Shown here one piece after another: positions 1-8,107 of a stretch of DNA of 64,000 nucleotides. The stretch covers positions 1 through 64,000 of the forward strand of contig JAYVZE010000240.1 in the NCBI GenBank assembly GCA_043783625.1. Direction: 5' to 3'. Numbering within the stretch: the first letter of the stretch is position 1; every line of letters starts with the position of its first letter. The DNA is from JAFDVL01 sp043783625. GTDB taxonomy: Bacteria > Acidobacteriota > Blastocatellia > RBC074. The notes under the pieces were generated by a model. That model was not told the DNA's origin and ran no database searches. It was given only the letters and a program-made list of their open reading frames with translations. The translations under genes and the position numbers were made by a program.

Positions 1-185
1 CCAAAAGTTCGCTCGCGCAATTCCAGCAGCATTCCGTCCCGTTGTCCGATGCTTAGGGTTGCCAATTGCTCTGCGTCAACGTCTGGGCACGCCGCCGTCA
101 GCAATAACAAGGCTTGGCGATAAGGCGGTTCCATCAGACCGCGTTCCCAAAGGCTTAATAATTCTGTCGCAGCAAGCGAACGCAT
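1..185 (-). CDS. T4-type baseplate hub assembly chaperone-like protein of an eCIS, partial
   Basis: The first 61 codons are visible; the gene runs off the left edge. It opens with MRSLAATELLSLWERG and continues through a stretch ending SIGQRDGMLLELRERTF, the N-terminal pattern of the T4_baseplate family found in contractile injection clusters. Proteins of this family help assemble the baseplate hub and usually follow the tube gene, as here (38 bases downstream of the tube stop). The start is the ATG at 185-183, set by frame and family alignment. The family call rests on remembered sequence pattern and position. The C-terminal half, where a zinc-ribbon-like segment often lies, is outside the window. 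Confidence 0.75.
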   Translation of the reverse strand, partial: MRSLAATELLSLWERGLMEPPYRQALLLLTAACPDVDAEQLATLSIGQRDGMLLELRERTF

Positions 186-222
186 AAAATTTCCGGCCTT
201 TACAAAACAGTTGTTAGCGCGT

Positions 223-738
223 TTATGGCAGAGTTGGTTCAGACGGTTCAACCACTGCCACATCACGTTCCCAGCCTTCATTTTCCAGCTTGATTGATTG
301 AATCAACACTGCATTCGCATTGGCATCCAGATCGGCCTGCGCCTGAAATTCTGAGACCCAGCAACGAAACACTTTATAGGCGATGACCTTTTGTCCAGCT
401 TCGTTGTACAACTCAATCACCAGGTCTTTGCGAAAATCTTTGAGCGAAACTTCCGCGCCCAGTCCGCCTCCGAAGTTCCAGACTTTTTTAGCCCACGCCT
501 CAAATTCCAAGTCGTGTGTGACGCCGCGTTCCAGCGAAATCGCCTCATATTTGGTACGACCGGGCGATTTGTGACCCGTTGACGGATCGCCGCCATTACG
601 ATGCTCAACCACTTCGGTAGTGCGTTTGAGCGCCCCAACTTTGCTAATACCAGCCACATATTTTCCGTCCCACATCACCCGGAATTTGAAATTTTTATAC
701 GGATCGAATCGTTGCGCGTTAACGCTAAATTGTGCCAT
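223..738 (-). CDS. Phage-tail-like inner tube protein (gp19 type) of an eCIS
   Basis: A 171-residue protein starting MAQFSVNAQRFDPYKNFKF, matching T4 gp19-like tube proteins of extracellular contractile injection systems and tailed phages. Such proteins stack as hexameric rings to form the rigid inner tube that the sheath drives into a target. Typical elements are the Y-K-N-F-K-F-R-V beta strand near the N terminus and the SLERGVTHD segment in the middle. An upstream in-frame extension exists, but the ATG at 738 has a GAGGAG ribosome site seven bases before it and gives the normal family length. It lies 83 bases after the sheath gene on the same strand. Confidence 0.9.
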   Translation of the reverse strand: MAQFSVNAQRFDPYKNFKFRVMWDGKYVAGISKVGALKRTTEVVEHRNGGDPSTGHKSPGRTKYEAISLERGVTHDLEFEAWAKKVWNFGGGLGAEVSLKDFRKDLVIELYNEAGQKVIAYKVFRCWVSEFQAQADLDANANAVLIQSIKLENEGWERDVAVVEPSEPTLP

Positions 739-821
739 GTCATTCTCCTCGAAAAAGCAAAAGGCAAAAATACTGATTGGTGATGAACGGCAGTTCTCAG
801 CCGTGTCATTTTCGCTCGCCG

Positions 822-2819
822 CTACACCTGAATTTGTCCGGCCATTTGTTGCAACTTCACGATGACAAATTCGGCGGGCTTGAGCGGCGCGAAGCCGACG
901 ACAATGTTGACAATGCCCAGATTGATTTGATCTTGCGGCGTGGTTTCCTTGTCGCATTTGACAAAATAAGCATCACGCGGAGTCGAGCCTTGAAATGCGC
1001 CTTGCCGAAACAGACCTTGCATGAACGCGCCAACATTGAGGCGAATCTGCGACCAGAGCGGTTCATCATTTGGCTCAAACACGACCCATTGCAGCGCACG
1101 AAAGAGGCTCTCTTCGATAAAGAGTGCTGTGCGGCGCACTGGGATATATTTCCATTCGTCGGCTAATTGATCTGCTCCCCGCAACGTCCGGGAACCCCAA
1201 ACCACGCGCCCGGCAACCGGAAATGAACGCAAACAGTTAATGCCAAGTGGATTCAATTCGCCATTTTCTGCATCCGTCAGATTAATGCTGAGTTGCGGCA
1301 CGCCGACCAATGTGGCGTCTTGGCCAGCAGGAGCTTTCCAGACTCCGCGCTGGGTATCAGTGCGGGCGAAAACACCCGCGACAACGCCGCATGGAGCAAA
1401 CTCTTCGACCTGATTGTCGCGCAAAGGGTTTGGCTGCTTGAGGCGTGGAAAGAAGAGCGCTGCGTTTTTCGATTTCGTACCGACATTATCATTTGTAGTG
1501 TCAGTAAACTTCTTTCTAGCTTCCGTTTTATCCTTCCAATCTTTAGGCGGATCAACTAACAACATCGCCCGCCGCTCTTCGCAGTATGAAGCGGCGGCAG
1601 AGACCAAATTCACATCCATGTCCAGCGGCTGGTCAGCCTCTTTGTAAGGAGGGATGCAAAGTAAATTGAAAAGATCAGCCTGTTCTAAGGAATGAAGTCC
1701 TTTCTTTTCTACCGCGCCATTTGGCGGGAGAAAATCATTGATCGTTAAGGTGAGTCCATCGGAAACAGAATCCTTGTGATCCTGGTTGGCTTTATCGAAC
1801 ACGTTTTTTGCATCCTTCAAATCTTGCTTCATCTGATCGGTAGCTGTGCCGTTGTTTTGCGCAGCTTCCAGTTTCGCCTTGACGCGTTTGTATTTGCTCT
1901 CTGCCTGCGTGACGCTGTCTTGTGTCTGCGCCCAAAATGTATTCTGTTTTGTCTCATCCTTTGGAGTAGCAGTGTCATCGTTGAAGGTCTTAATAGCTGC
2001 TATAACAGGCGCGAGATCGGGCGGAGTGAATGGCAAGTCGCCTTCCCATTTCACCAGTTTCGATTCTGCTTTGAGTACCAAATCAGCGCGGCGTGGGCTT
2101 GCGGGGGAAACAGAAAGGTTCAGAAATTGCTCACTTGTTCCTACTGCTGTATCAGTTACAGTCAGATTGAACAGCGAGGGGTCCGTAATGTTCGCCAGAT
2201 CAATTGTGGCGCGAAGGTTCGCCCCCCAACTTCCCTCGTAGGCCGCAATCAAGTTAACAGGTCCGACGACAATTTTGGCTTTGTTAAGCGAAGCCGCTTT
2301 AATCACTGCGCTGTCCGCAATTTTCGCCACATCTTCTTTTTTCGCCGTGGCAGCAACTTTTCCGATTAGCGCGGCAACGGCGGTAGCAGTCTTTTTCTCG
2401 ACCTCTTTCTTCGCAGGATCACCGTTGATTGTTGCCGCCGCAGTGTTTGCCGCGACAATTGCGGCGGCCCCGTCGGCAGCGGCTTTGGCGGCATCTGCAA
2501 TTGTTTTCGCGGCGGCCTCAGCCAGTGTACGATCAGCTTCACTTGCAAAGCTGGGATGAAATAGTCTGGTAATAATACCCTGACTACCGCCATTCAGATA
2601 AAAATCACGCACCGCAAATCCGAGCGAACTATCGAGCCATAATCCACCGAAAATTCGCTCAAAATCGCCAAAGCTATTAATTGTGACCGCCTCATTGGTT
2701 GGTCCACGTTGGGCGCGTCCGATGAAAGCAGTAATCGAAGTTGCGACGCCTGTAATGGTGCGAACTCCGCTGGATATTTCCTGAAGATAAACTCCTGGAT
2801 AAGTTGGGGTAACTGGCAT
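822..2819 (-). CDS. Contractile tail sheath protein of an eCIS
   Basis: A 665-residue sheath protein. The N terminus (TPTYPGVYLQEISSGVRTI) and the following TSITAFIGRAQRGP are the classic sheath start. The C-terminal part from about residue 500 (FPVAGRVVWGSRTLRG, then the arm ending in KPAEFVIVKLQQMAGQ) is the conserved polymerising core. Between about residues 92 and 190 is an alanine-rich, low-complexity insertion (long A/K/E runs), and about residues 285-345 are charged and probably helical; both lie in the region where sheath proteins carry variable surface domains. The ATG at 2819 follows a GGAGAG site. In these machines the sheath shortens to push the tube. It is transcribed with the tube and chaperone. 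Confidence 0.92.
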   Translation of the reverse strand: MPVTPTYPGVYLQEISSGVRTITGVATSITAFIGRAQRGPTNEAVTINSFGDFERIFGGLWLDSSLGFAVRDFYLNGGSQGIITRLFHPSFASEADRTLAEAAAKTIADAAKAAADGAAAIVAANTAAATINGDPAKKEVEKKTATAVAALIGKVAATAKKEDVAKIADSAVIKAASLNKAKIVVGPVNLIAAYEGSWGANLRATIDLANITDPSLFNLTVTDTAVGTSEQFLNLSVSPASPRRADLVLKAESKLVKWEGDLPFTPPDLAPVIAAIKTFNDDTATPKDETKQNTFWAQTQDSVTQAESKYKRVKAKLEAAQNNGTATDQMKQDLKDAKNVFDKANQDHKDSVSDGLTLTINDFLPPNGAVEKKGLHSLEQADLFNLLCIPPYKEADQPLDMDVNLVSAAASYCEERRAMLLVDPPKDWKDKTEARKKFTDTTNDNVGTKSKNAALFFPRLKQPNPLRDNQVEEFAPCGVVAGVFARTDTQRGVWKAPAGQDATLVGVPQLSINLTDAENGELNPLGINCLRSFPVAGRVVWGSRTLRGADQLADEWKYIPVRRTALFIEESLFRALQWVVFEPNDEPLWSQIRLNVGAFMQGLFRQGAFQGSTPRDAYFVKCDKETTPQDQINLGIVNIVVGFAPLKPAEFVIVKLQQMAGQIQV

Positions 2820-2933
2820 GTTTCACTCTCCCTTTTTCAGCTATAATGCGTGCCTCGCGCAGCAAATGTTTTTCCGAACTTGCAGATCGTGCTACCCAGA
2901 CAAATTGCTTGGGCAGATACAGAGACCATTTTT

Positions 2934-3161
2934 TCAGTGCCACCATTTACGCCATAGCACACGCCATCGTGAGCTATAGCTGGCGGAAACAGTTGGCAAA
3001 AACGGCGCGATGAATTTCAGAATACCTTCCAGGCTCTTGAGAGATTGCCGCTCACCGCCCGGCACATGCGTGATTTGTCCATGCCAGCCTCGACTTTCGG
3101 CATCACCGTCAAGCCAAAGCTTGATGATAAATGAATGGGTTTCCTGCTCGCCTGTCCTCAT
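2934..3161 (-). CDS. Small conserved eCIS-associated protein of unknown function
   Basis: A 75-residue reading frame between the BTAD regulator and the sheath gene, on the same strand. Its central part (SFIIKLWLDGD then WHGQITHVPGGERQSLKSL and ILKFIAPFL) resembles short proteins with an H-V-P-x-G-E-R motif that I associate with contractile injection clusters; no biochemical function is known to me. The last 20 or so residues are basic and tryptophan-rich. The ATG at 3161 has only a weak upstream purine stretch. The call rests on the motif and on location. It could be an assembly accessory or a regulator, and nothing in the sequence decides between them. Confidence 0.6.
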   Translation of the reverse strand: MRTGEQETHSFIIKLWLDGDAESRGWHGQITHVPGGERQSLKSLEGILKFIAPFLPTVSASYSSRWRVLWRKWWH

Positions 3162-3359
3162 CTTGCACCGTTTTTTCTCAAAGATTATTGCTGGCTATGG
3201 CTGTGGAATCCACACTTCCCATTTCGTCTAATAAATATTGTAACTGGAATCATTCCACTCAGAACAATAACAACCCGGTGTCTATCAAACCGTCTTTGCG
3301 GCGTCTATAGCGGCATCTTTTTTGAAAAAATATGGCTGCTGGTAAAAATATATTTCCGC

Positions 3360-4313
3360 TCAGCCATTCAGCCGATGCTCGGCATCCATCTGTTCGACAA
3401 TTTGAATCCATTGTTGTGCCTGTTGCTGTAATTCATTGATCGTGGACTGAAACGTTCGCAGATGAGCTAACAGCTCATTCGGCGAATTCAAAGGCGCAGC
3501 ATTCATCTCTAGTTCTAGCCTGGGCATGATTCTTGTGGCTGAGGATAATAGTAAGGTCTCTTGCGCAGTACGAATTTGTTCACACAATTGTTTTGTGGGC
3601 AGACTGGGAGAAACACCTAATTCTTCGCGCAGTGCTTTGACGCAACACTCGTACTGGCGCAACGCTCCGGTGCGATCTCCGGTTAAATATTTCAACCGCA
3701 TCAATTGCTGATGCGCACGTTCGCCCGCCGGGTCATAATGCAAGATAATCTCGGCATAGCTCATGCCTTCTTCGTATTGTCGGTGACTTTCGCAATATGC
3801 CGTCAGCTTCTCAAGCATCTTGAAATACAGATGTTGTAAACGCTCTCGTTCATACAAGCACCAATCCTGATACCACCCTTCCAGCAAATCGCCCTGATAA
3901 AGCTGCACGGACTGACGTAACTTGTGAGCGATTGATTCATCAATTTCCGTTGCGCCCTGCGCCAGTTTTCCTGCCTGCTCAAAAACCATCACATCAGTCC
4001 AAATGTCTATTTCAGGATGGAAAGCAACGGATTCCGTACCAGCCGCTAACAAATGAAGCTGCGGACTTTGCAGATGTGCAGCAAAATAGCTTTGCAACTG
4101 CCACAAAGTTTGGCGAAGATTTTTCTTTGCAGTGGCAGCCGGACTGTCGCACCACAAGGTTTCGGCCAGATGTTCGCGTTGATGATGCAGGTTTCGATGC
4201 GTAAGCAAGTAACAAAAAACCTCTTGCATTTTGCACGGCTTTGCCCACTGGCATTCCACGCTGTCAAACTTCATGCGAAGCTCCCCAAACATCCACACTT
4301 TGACTGAATGCAT
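3360..4313 (-). CDS. BTAD/SARP-like transcriptional regulator upstream of the eCIS operon
   Basis: A 317-residue regulator. Residues 1-95 form a winged-helix DNA-binding region (VKVWMFGELRMKF start, then REHLAETLWCDSPAATAKKN and LRQTLWQLQ). Residues about 100-260 form a bacterial transcriptional activator (BTAD) domain of TPR-like helices (YQGDLLEGWYQDWCLYERERL, AHQQLMRLKYLTGDRTGALR). The C-terminal 50 residues are glutamine-rich and probably coiled coil. BTAD proteins often stand at the head of eCIS clusters in actinobacteria, chloroflexi and cyanobacteria. The same-strand position just upstream of the small protein and sheath suggests it controls this machine; that is inference. A strong GAGGGGG ribosome site precedes the ATG. 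Confidence 0.85.
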   Translation of the reverse strand: MHSVKVWMFGELRMKFDSVECQWAKPCKMQEVFCYLLTHRNLHHQREHLAETLWCDSPAATAKKNLRQTLWQLQSYFAAHLQSPQLHLLAAGTESVAFHPEIDIWTDVMVFEQAGKLAQGATEIDESIAHKLRQSVQLYQGDLLEGWYQDWCLYERERLQHLYFKMLEKLTAYCESHRQYEEGMSYAEIILHYDPAGERAHQQLMRLKYLTGDRTGALRQYECCVKALREELGVSPSLPTKQLCEQIRTAQETLLLSSATRIMPRLELEMNAAPLNSPNELLAHLRTFQSTINELQQQAQQWIQIVEQMDAEHRLNG

Positions 4314-4771
4314 ATTCCCCCTCTACCTTACATTTAGAGTTATAGCCTAATCTTTACAAACAACTTAGGTGAATCGAAAAAGTGCTTCGGCACTGAGAAA
4401 AAACGAACTCTCTGTGGCTGAAAGATTCAAAAAAGCTGAATAAAAGACTAAGTAACGCTATAAAATAGATTTTAGATTTGTAATAAGCAAAGCGACCACT
4501 GTCTGCTTTGTACTGTATGGGGAGATATTAGTAACGACTATACTTAACGATGGCAGGCAAACAGTATACTAAGTTAGTTTGCTGGTCAACTGTGATGAAC
4601 ACTCAACAGCAAGAGGCTTTGTTTTTCTTTTGCTGGGTGGAGGTAAAAGATTACCGTTATCCTTTTGATAAAATTGTTAGCTTATAATGTTTGGTTCTGT
4701 TGCCCGCGCGACCAGACTATAAAACATTCCGCTCCACGGAGCTGACTTTTCAGACAGCTTCCGCACCTGCG
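4314..4771. other. 458-base intergenic region
   Basis: It separates the eCIS operon from the prepilin peptidase gene and is AT-rich with no convincing reading frame. The only clear structure is the UUCG-type hairpin at 4381-4394. The upstream part must hold the promoter for the BTAD regulator, but no clean -35/-10 pair stands out. Confidence 0.5.
4376..4394 (-). terminator. Intrinsic terminator-like hairpin upstream of the eCIS operon
   Basis: On the minus strand the sequence reads AGTGC-CGAA-GCACT followed by five T residues. It lies 63 bases before the BTAD start codon. It could end transcripts coming from the prepilin peptidase side and so insulate the eCIS operon. The stem is only 5 bp, with a stable tetraloop. 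Confidence 0.5.
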
Positions 4772-5872
4772 TTATCTCGTCATCATTCCTAAATACGAAT
4801 CAATGATTGCTCGCCCTGCGAACAGGCTGAGGATTGCCGCCGCTCCGAGGAAAACGCCAAAGGCGAGACGGACTTTCATCCCGCCGCCACGTTTCAACGC
4901 CATGCCTACGCCGACTAACGAACCAAGCAACGAACCGAGCAGCAAAATGAGAATCGCTGACTGCCAGCCGAGAAACGCACCGATGAAAGCCATCATTTTC
5001 ACATCACCAAGCCCCATCCCTTCAATGCCTCTGGTGTAAAAATAAAAGGTTCGTAGTAACCAAATTAATCCTCCGCCCACTACAGCTCCGAGCAAGGAAT
5101 TCATCAGGGTAATATGCGCGACGGATTCAGGTTGAGCATAACTATAAACCACCCAGCCAACGGCTAAGACCAAACCTGCGATCAGCGAAGCCCATTCGAT
5201 GCGTGTCCCGCGCTTTTCATAAGTTTCTTCGGTGAGCTTTTCCGCTTCGGATAATTCTTCCTCTTCCCATTCAAAATATTTACCGAAGAGAACGTTATCC
5301 AGCCGATCAATGGCGAAGAAAACAGGAATCGCCAGCGCAATCCCTGCGGCTCCTCCCCAGGTTGCAACCAGATGCGGCAGGGTTGAATTCAAGCCTTCCA
5401 GCATTCGCGCTCCCCAGAGATGGCTGACAAGAGTAATAGCGCCAATCGAAAAAAGCAGTGCCGGATAAGTAATAATATTTGGTAAAAGCTGGTGACGGGC
5501 ATCAATAAATATTAACGCGACAATGATCGCAATAAAGATCATTCTGAAAACATTAAAAGTCGAAATTCCTGACACGTACGCCACACTGAAGAACAGCACG
5601 CCAACTAGAAATTCTACGGCTGGGTAAATCGCTGAATATCCCGAATGACAAGCGCGACATTTGCCGCGCAGAATCAAATAACTCAGCACTGGAATATTGT
5701 CATAAGGCTTGACCGCTTGCCCGCAAGAGCCGCAATGAGAACCGGGGTAGCTGACTGATTCACCACGCGGGATGCGATAGATGACGACATTCAGAAAACT
5801 GCCGACGATCAGCCCGAAGGCTCCGGCAATCAGGGCTTGAAAAAGAAACGGAAGGTCTTGAATAGAAATCAT
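4772..5872 (-). CDS. pilD: Prepilin peptidase / N-methyltransferase (A24 family)
   Basis: A 366-residue inner-membrane aspartic peptidase that cleaves type IV pilin or type II secretion pseudopilin leaders and N-methylates the new end. The N-terminal segment GSFLNVVIYRIPRG is typical. Two CxxC pairs (HCGSCG and GKCRACH) form the zinc-binding loop. The catalytic aspartates are visible in IDARHQLLPN and in GMGLGDVKMM. Several hydrophobic helices follow. An acidic insertion of about 40 residues (EWEEEELSEAEKLTEE and on) between the two aspartate motifs makes it longer than the usual 260-290 residues. No pilin gene is adjacent, so the substrates are encoded elsewhere. Confidence 0.92.
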   Translation of the reverse strand: MISIQDLPFLFQALIAGAFGLIVGSFLNVVIYRIPRGESVSYPGSHCGSCGQAVKPYDNIPVLSYLILRGKCRACHSGYSAIYPAVEFLVGVLFFSVAYVSGISTFNVFRMIFIAIIVALIFIDARHQLLPNIITYPALLFSIGAITLVSHLWGARMLEGLNSTLPHLVATWGGAAGIALAIPVFFAIDRLDNVLFGKYFEWEEEELSEAEKLTEETYEKRGTRIEWASLIAGLVLAVGWVVYSYAQPESVAHITLMNSLLGAVVGGGLIWLLRTFYFYTRGIEGMGLGDVKMMAFIGAFLGWQSAILILLLGSLLGSLVGVGMALKRGGGMKVRLAFGVFLGAAAILSLFAGRAIIDSYLGMMTR

Positions 5873-5890
5873 GAATGCAATTATAGTCGG

Positions 5891-5950
5891 TGCGCCAGCA
5901 TCCTGCTGGCAAGGTTTCAGAAGGGAGCTGCGCCAGCAGGATGCTGGCGT
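5891..5950. repeat. Composite inverted repeat (GCCAGCATCCTGCTGGC type)
   Basis: Two arms at 5891-5910 and 5931-5950 are reverse complements over at least 18 bases. Each arm is itself a palindrome (GCCAGCA-tcc-TGCTGGC). It lies between the DUF1080 gene and the prepilin peptidase gene, both on the minus strand. It belongs to the class of intergenic composite palindromes found throughout this window. Confidence 0.85.
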
Positions 5951-5961
5951 ACCAATTAATA

Positions 5962-6621
5962 CTAGGGCTTCGCAACTTCCCGAATGCGGATGTTTCGATA
6001 CCTGACTTTGCTCTTTTCGCCCCAGGAATCTTCGCCGCCGTGAACTTGCAATCCGATGTAGCCTTCAGCCGGAAAACGATCTCGTGAATCCGTAAAATCA
6101 ATCATCTTCTTGTCGTTCAACCACGAACGGACATGCGCGGGTTGTCCTTCAATACGAGCGCGAAGTTTGTTCCAACCATTTTTTTTGAAAGCTTTTTCCC
6201 AGGTTTTGTTGATCTGGATAAACCCGCCTTCTGCCGGAGCATAAAGGCTCCCGACGGTTCCCTCTTTTCGATAATCAATGGTAATCTGGTAGCCCATTCC
6301 GTCTTCACGAGTGCGGAGAAAAAGTCCGGTATCTACCGGAAAATCAGCTTTGAATTCCAGTTCAATTTCAAAATCTCCATACTTCTTTTCAGTTCCGATG
6401 AGACCGCCTTGATGATCTTTTTCCTGATCGCCAACAAGGGAGCCGTCTTTGACTTCCCAAATTCCGCCATGTCCTCCATGCACCGCCATCAGACGCCAGC
6501 CACTCATTGATTTCCCGTCAAAGAGTGAAGTCCACGGCGTAGTACCTGAAAAAGCCAGGCTGGTGAGAATTATTAACGAAGCTAACGAAAATGCTAAAAT
6601 TATCCGGGGTTGAAAATTCAT
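5962..6621 (-). CDS. Secreted 3-keto-disaccharide hydrolase-like protein (DUF1080)
   Basis: A 219-residue protein with an N-terminal signal peptide (hydrophobic stretch LAFSLASLIILTSLAFSG) followed by a single DUF1080 / 3-keto-disaccharide hydrolase domain of concanavalin-like fold. Characteristic segments are WTSLFDGKSMSGW, GGIWEVKDGSLVG, DFEIELEFKAD, NSGLF-like DTGLFLRT, and the ending GYIGLQVHGG then KVRYRNIRIRE. Family members act on 3-keto-glycosides or carry related glycan-binding roles in the periplasm. The substrate here cannot be told from sequence. GGAGAT precedes the ATG. Confidence 0.88.
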   Translation of the reverse strand: MNFQPRIILAFSLASLIILTSLAFSGTTPWTSLFDGKSMSGWRLMAVHGGHGGIWEVKDGSLVGDQEKDHQGGLIGTEKKYGDFEIELEFKADFPVDTGLFLRTREDGMGYQITIDYRKEGTVGSLYAPAEGGFIQINKTWEKAFKKNGWNKLRARIEGQPAHVRSWLNDKKMIDFTDSRDRFPAEGYIGLQVHGGEDSWGEKSKVRYRNIRIREVAKP

Positions 6622-6704
6622 AACGATCTCCTAAAATTATTGGTTTGGATTGAAACCGTTGAATCATTGTTTGAAGTGCTTTGATTGTCAACCTTAGCAA
6701 AGAA

Positions 6705-6732
6705 AAAGGCAGAGAAATTATTCTCTGCCTTT
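6705..6732. terminator. Bidirectional intrinsic terminator
   Basis: A perfect 12-bp stem (AAAGGCAGAGAA / TTCTCTGCCTTT) with a 4-base loop. It is T-rich on both sides, and on the minus strand it is followed by TTTTCTTT. It lies 39 bases past the stop of the secreted protein gene at 6772-7782 and ends that transcript. Confidence 0.85.
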
Positions 6733-6771
6733 CTTTCATCTCAGGTAGAAGTACATAAAGTACCCGAACTG

Positions 6772-7782
6772 TTATGGCGCTAGAATAAAAGCAGAATCAC
6801 AGAATGGCGACCAAATCGGAATAGTTAAGGTGTTCGCTGCTACGTTAGTTTTGTGGAGTGTCCGAATTCCAGACCACTTATTAGGCGCAGTCGTCGGCGT
6901 CATGATTAACCCTACGGCTCCCGCCACATTCCATTTCAATGTTCCAGTATGTCCCGATGGAATCAGTGCCGGATTATTAACTCCTACCTGCGTACCAAGT
7001 CCGCCGGGGACTCTCGGAGTCCTTGGATCAACGATGAAACTTTCCTGACAAGTACCCGTCCACGGACTAGAGAAGCTACCTGGCTTTTCTCCATCATTGC
7101 ACGCCACACCCATTCCGACCTGTACAGCTCCGGTACTCGCCACAGTGGTATTCAAATCTCCCGTCAATCCCACCGTCACTAACTTTTGACCAACCGAATC
7201 ATTCGGACTTTGGATTTCAGCGACAAACTGAGTGGGTAAAGCATCCAATCCAGTCCCGACACATGCCGCAACATTGAAATTCAAAGTTGCAATCATATTG
7301 CTCATATCGCAGGTTGCCATTTGCGCACTGCTGCCATACGCCCAAAATGCTTCGGCTCCGTAATTTCCTACATAATTGCCATCATTGATGAAAGCATTTC
7401 CGATCAATCCATTTTGTGGTATCGGACATCCATTTTCATCTTCGGCAACAGCAATGACGTAACCAGTATTTTCCGGGTCCATTTCTGAAACCTTGATTGA
7501 AATAGTGGCATTCGACGTGAGGCAAATCGGGGTGTCTCCTTGATTACAGCTCTTATCAACGAAAAACACATGAACTCTGGTCTTTACTCCGGTGTTACTA
7601 ATCGTGATTCTTGCATCTGAAGTGCCTGTAGTATTGTAATATGGGAAGACCAAAACCGAGCCAGCCTTCTGATCGCTGACACCGACATTAGTTGGCGGAC
7701 CGCCAGCGAAAGAATTAAGCGAGAGAATCGTCAGCAGTGAGAGTGCTGAGAATAGCTGAGTAATAAATCTAATAGTTTTCAT
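6772..7782 (-). CDS. Secreted protein sharing a domain with the 25938-29129 protein
   Basis: A 336-residue exported protein with a signal peptide (ITQLFSALSLLTILSLNSFA). Its N-terminal domain of about 150 residues, starting KAGSVLVFPYYN and passing through HVFFVDKSC and NTGYVIAVAEDENGCPI, aligns by eye with the C-terminal part of the large secreted protein at 25938-29129 (KPGSLLLYNLYT, HLFFIDGTSC, VTGYVVALAVNEEGCPV). Several conserved cysteines suggest disulfides. The function is unknown; it is probably a surface or extracellular adhesion-type module. ATG at 7782 is chosen over an upstream TTG because AGGAGATA lies 7 bases before it. A terminator hairpin follows the gene. Confidence 0.75.
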   Translation of the reverse strand: MKTIRFITQLFSALSLLTILSLNSFAGGPPTNVGVSDQKAGSVLVFPYYNTTGTSDARITISNTGVKTRVHVFFVDKSCNQGDTPICLTSNATISIKVSEMDPENTGYVIAVAEDENGCPIPQNGLIGNAFINDGNYVGNYGAEAFWAYGSSAQMATCDMSNMIATLNFNVAACVGTGLDALPTQFVAEIQSPNDSVGQKLVTVGLTGDLNTTVASTGAVQVGMGVACNDGEKPGSFSSPWTGTCQESFIVDPRTPRVPGGLGTQVGVNNPALIPSGHTGTLKWNVAGAVGLIMTPTTAPNKWSGIRTLHKTNVAANTLTIPIWSPFCDSAFILAP

Positions 7783-8107
7783 CAAATATCTCCTAAAAAG
7801 TTAAAGTTCAAATCACTCTCTCCCCGCAAGCGGGAAAAAGAGCGAACGAAATCCTGACATCAATCAAGCATCGAGATAATGAAGAGAAACCGGAGCGCTT
7901 CCATTCAAACCGAAACCAGTGACTGCATTTTATTGACAGTTCTGTAAACTAATTGACCCTGTGATTTACTGCAAATTGTGACCGTCAGGAAGACGAAGGT
8001 ATAGCCACAACGATTTTGCGAGTCCAGTGAGAAGGGTTTTATCCAATAAAATTGGATGAGGTATTGATTGTTGCCGCAATCAATATAAATAGTTTAACAC
8101 AGTTAAA
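7783..8107. other. 325-base intergenic region
   Basis: It lies between the hybrid kinase gene (downstream end) and the start of the secreted protein gene. It carries the AGGAGATA ribosome site for the latter. No gene, repeat or clear hairpin was found in the rest. Confidence 0.4.

Noticed and set aside
4665..4688. TTGATA and TATAAT hexamers resembling a promoter
   Set aside because: The spacer is only 12 bases, too short for a sigma70 promoter, and no plus-strand gene follows.
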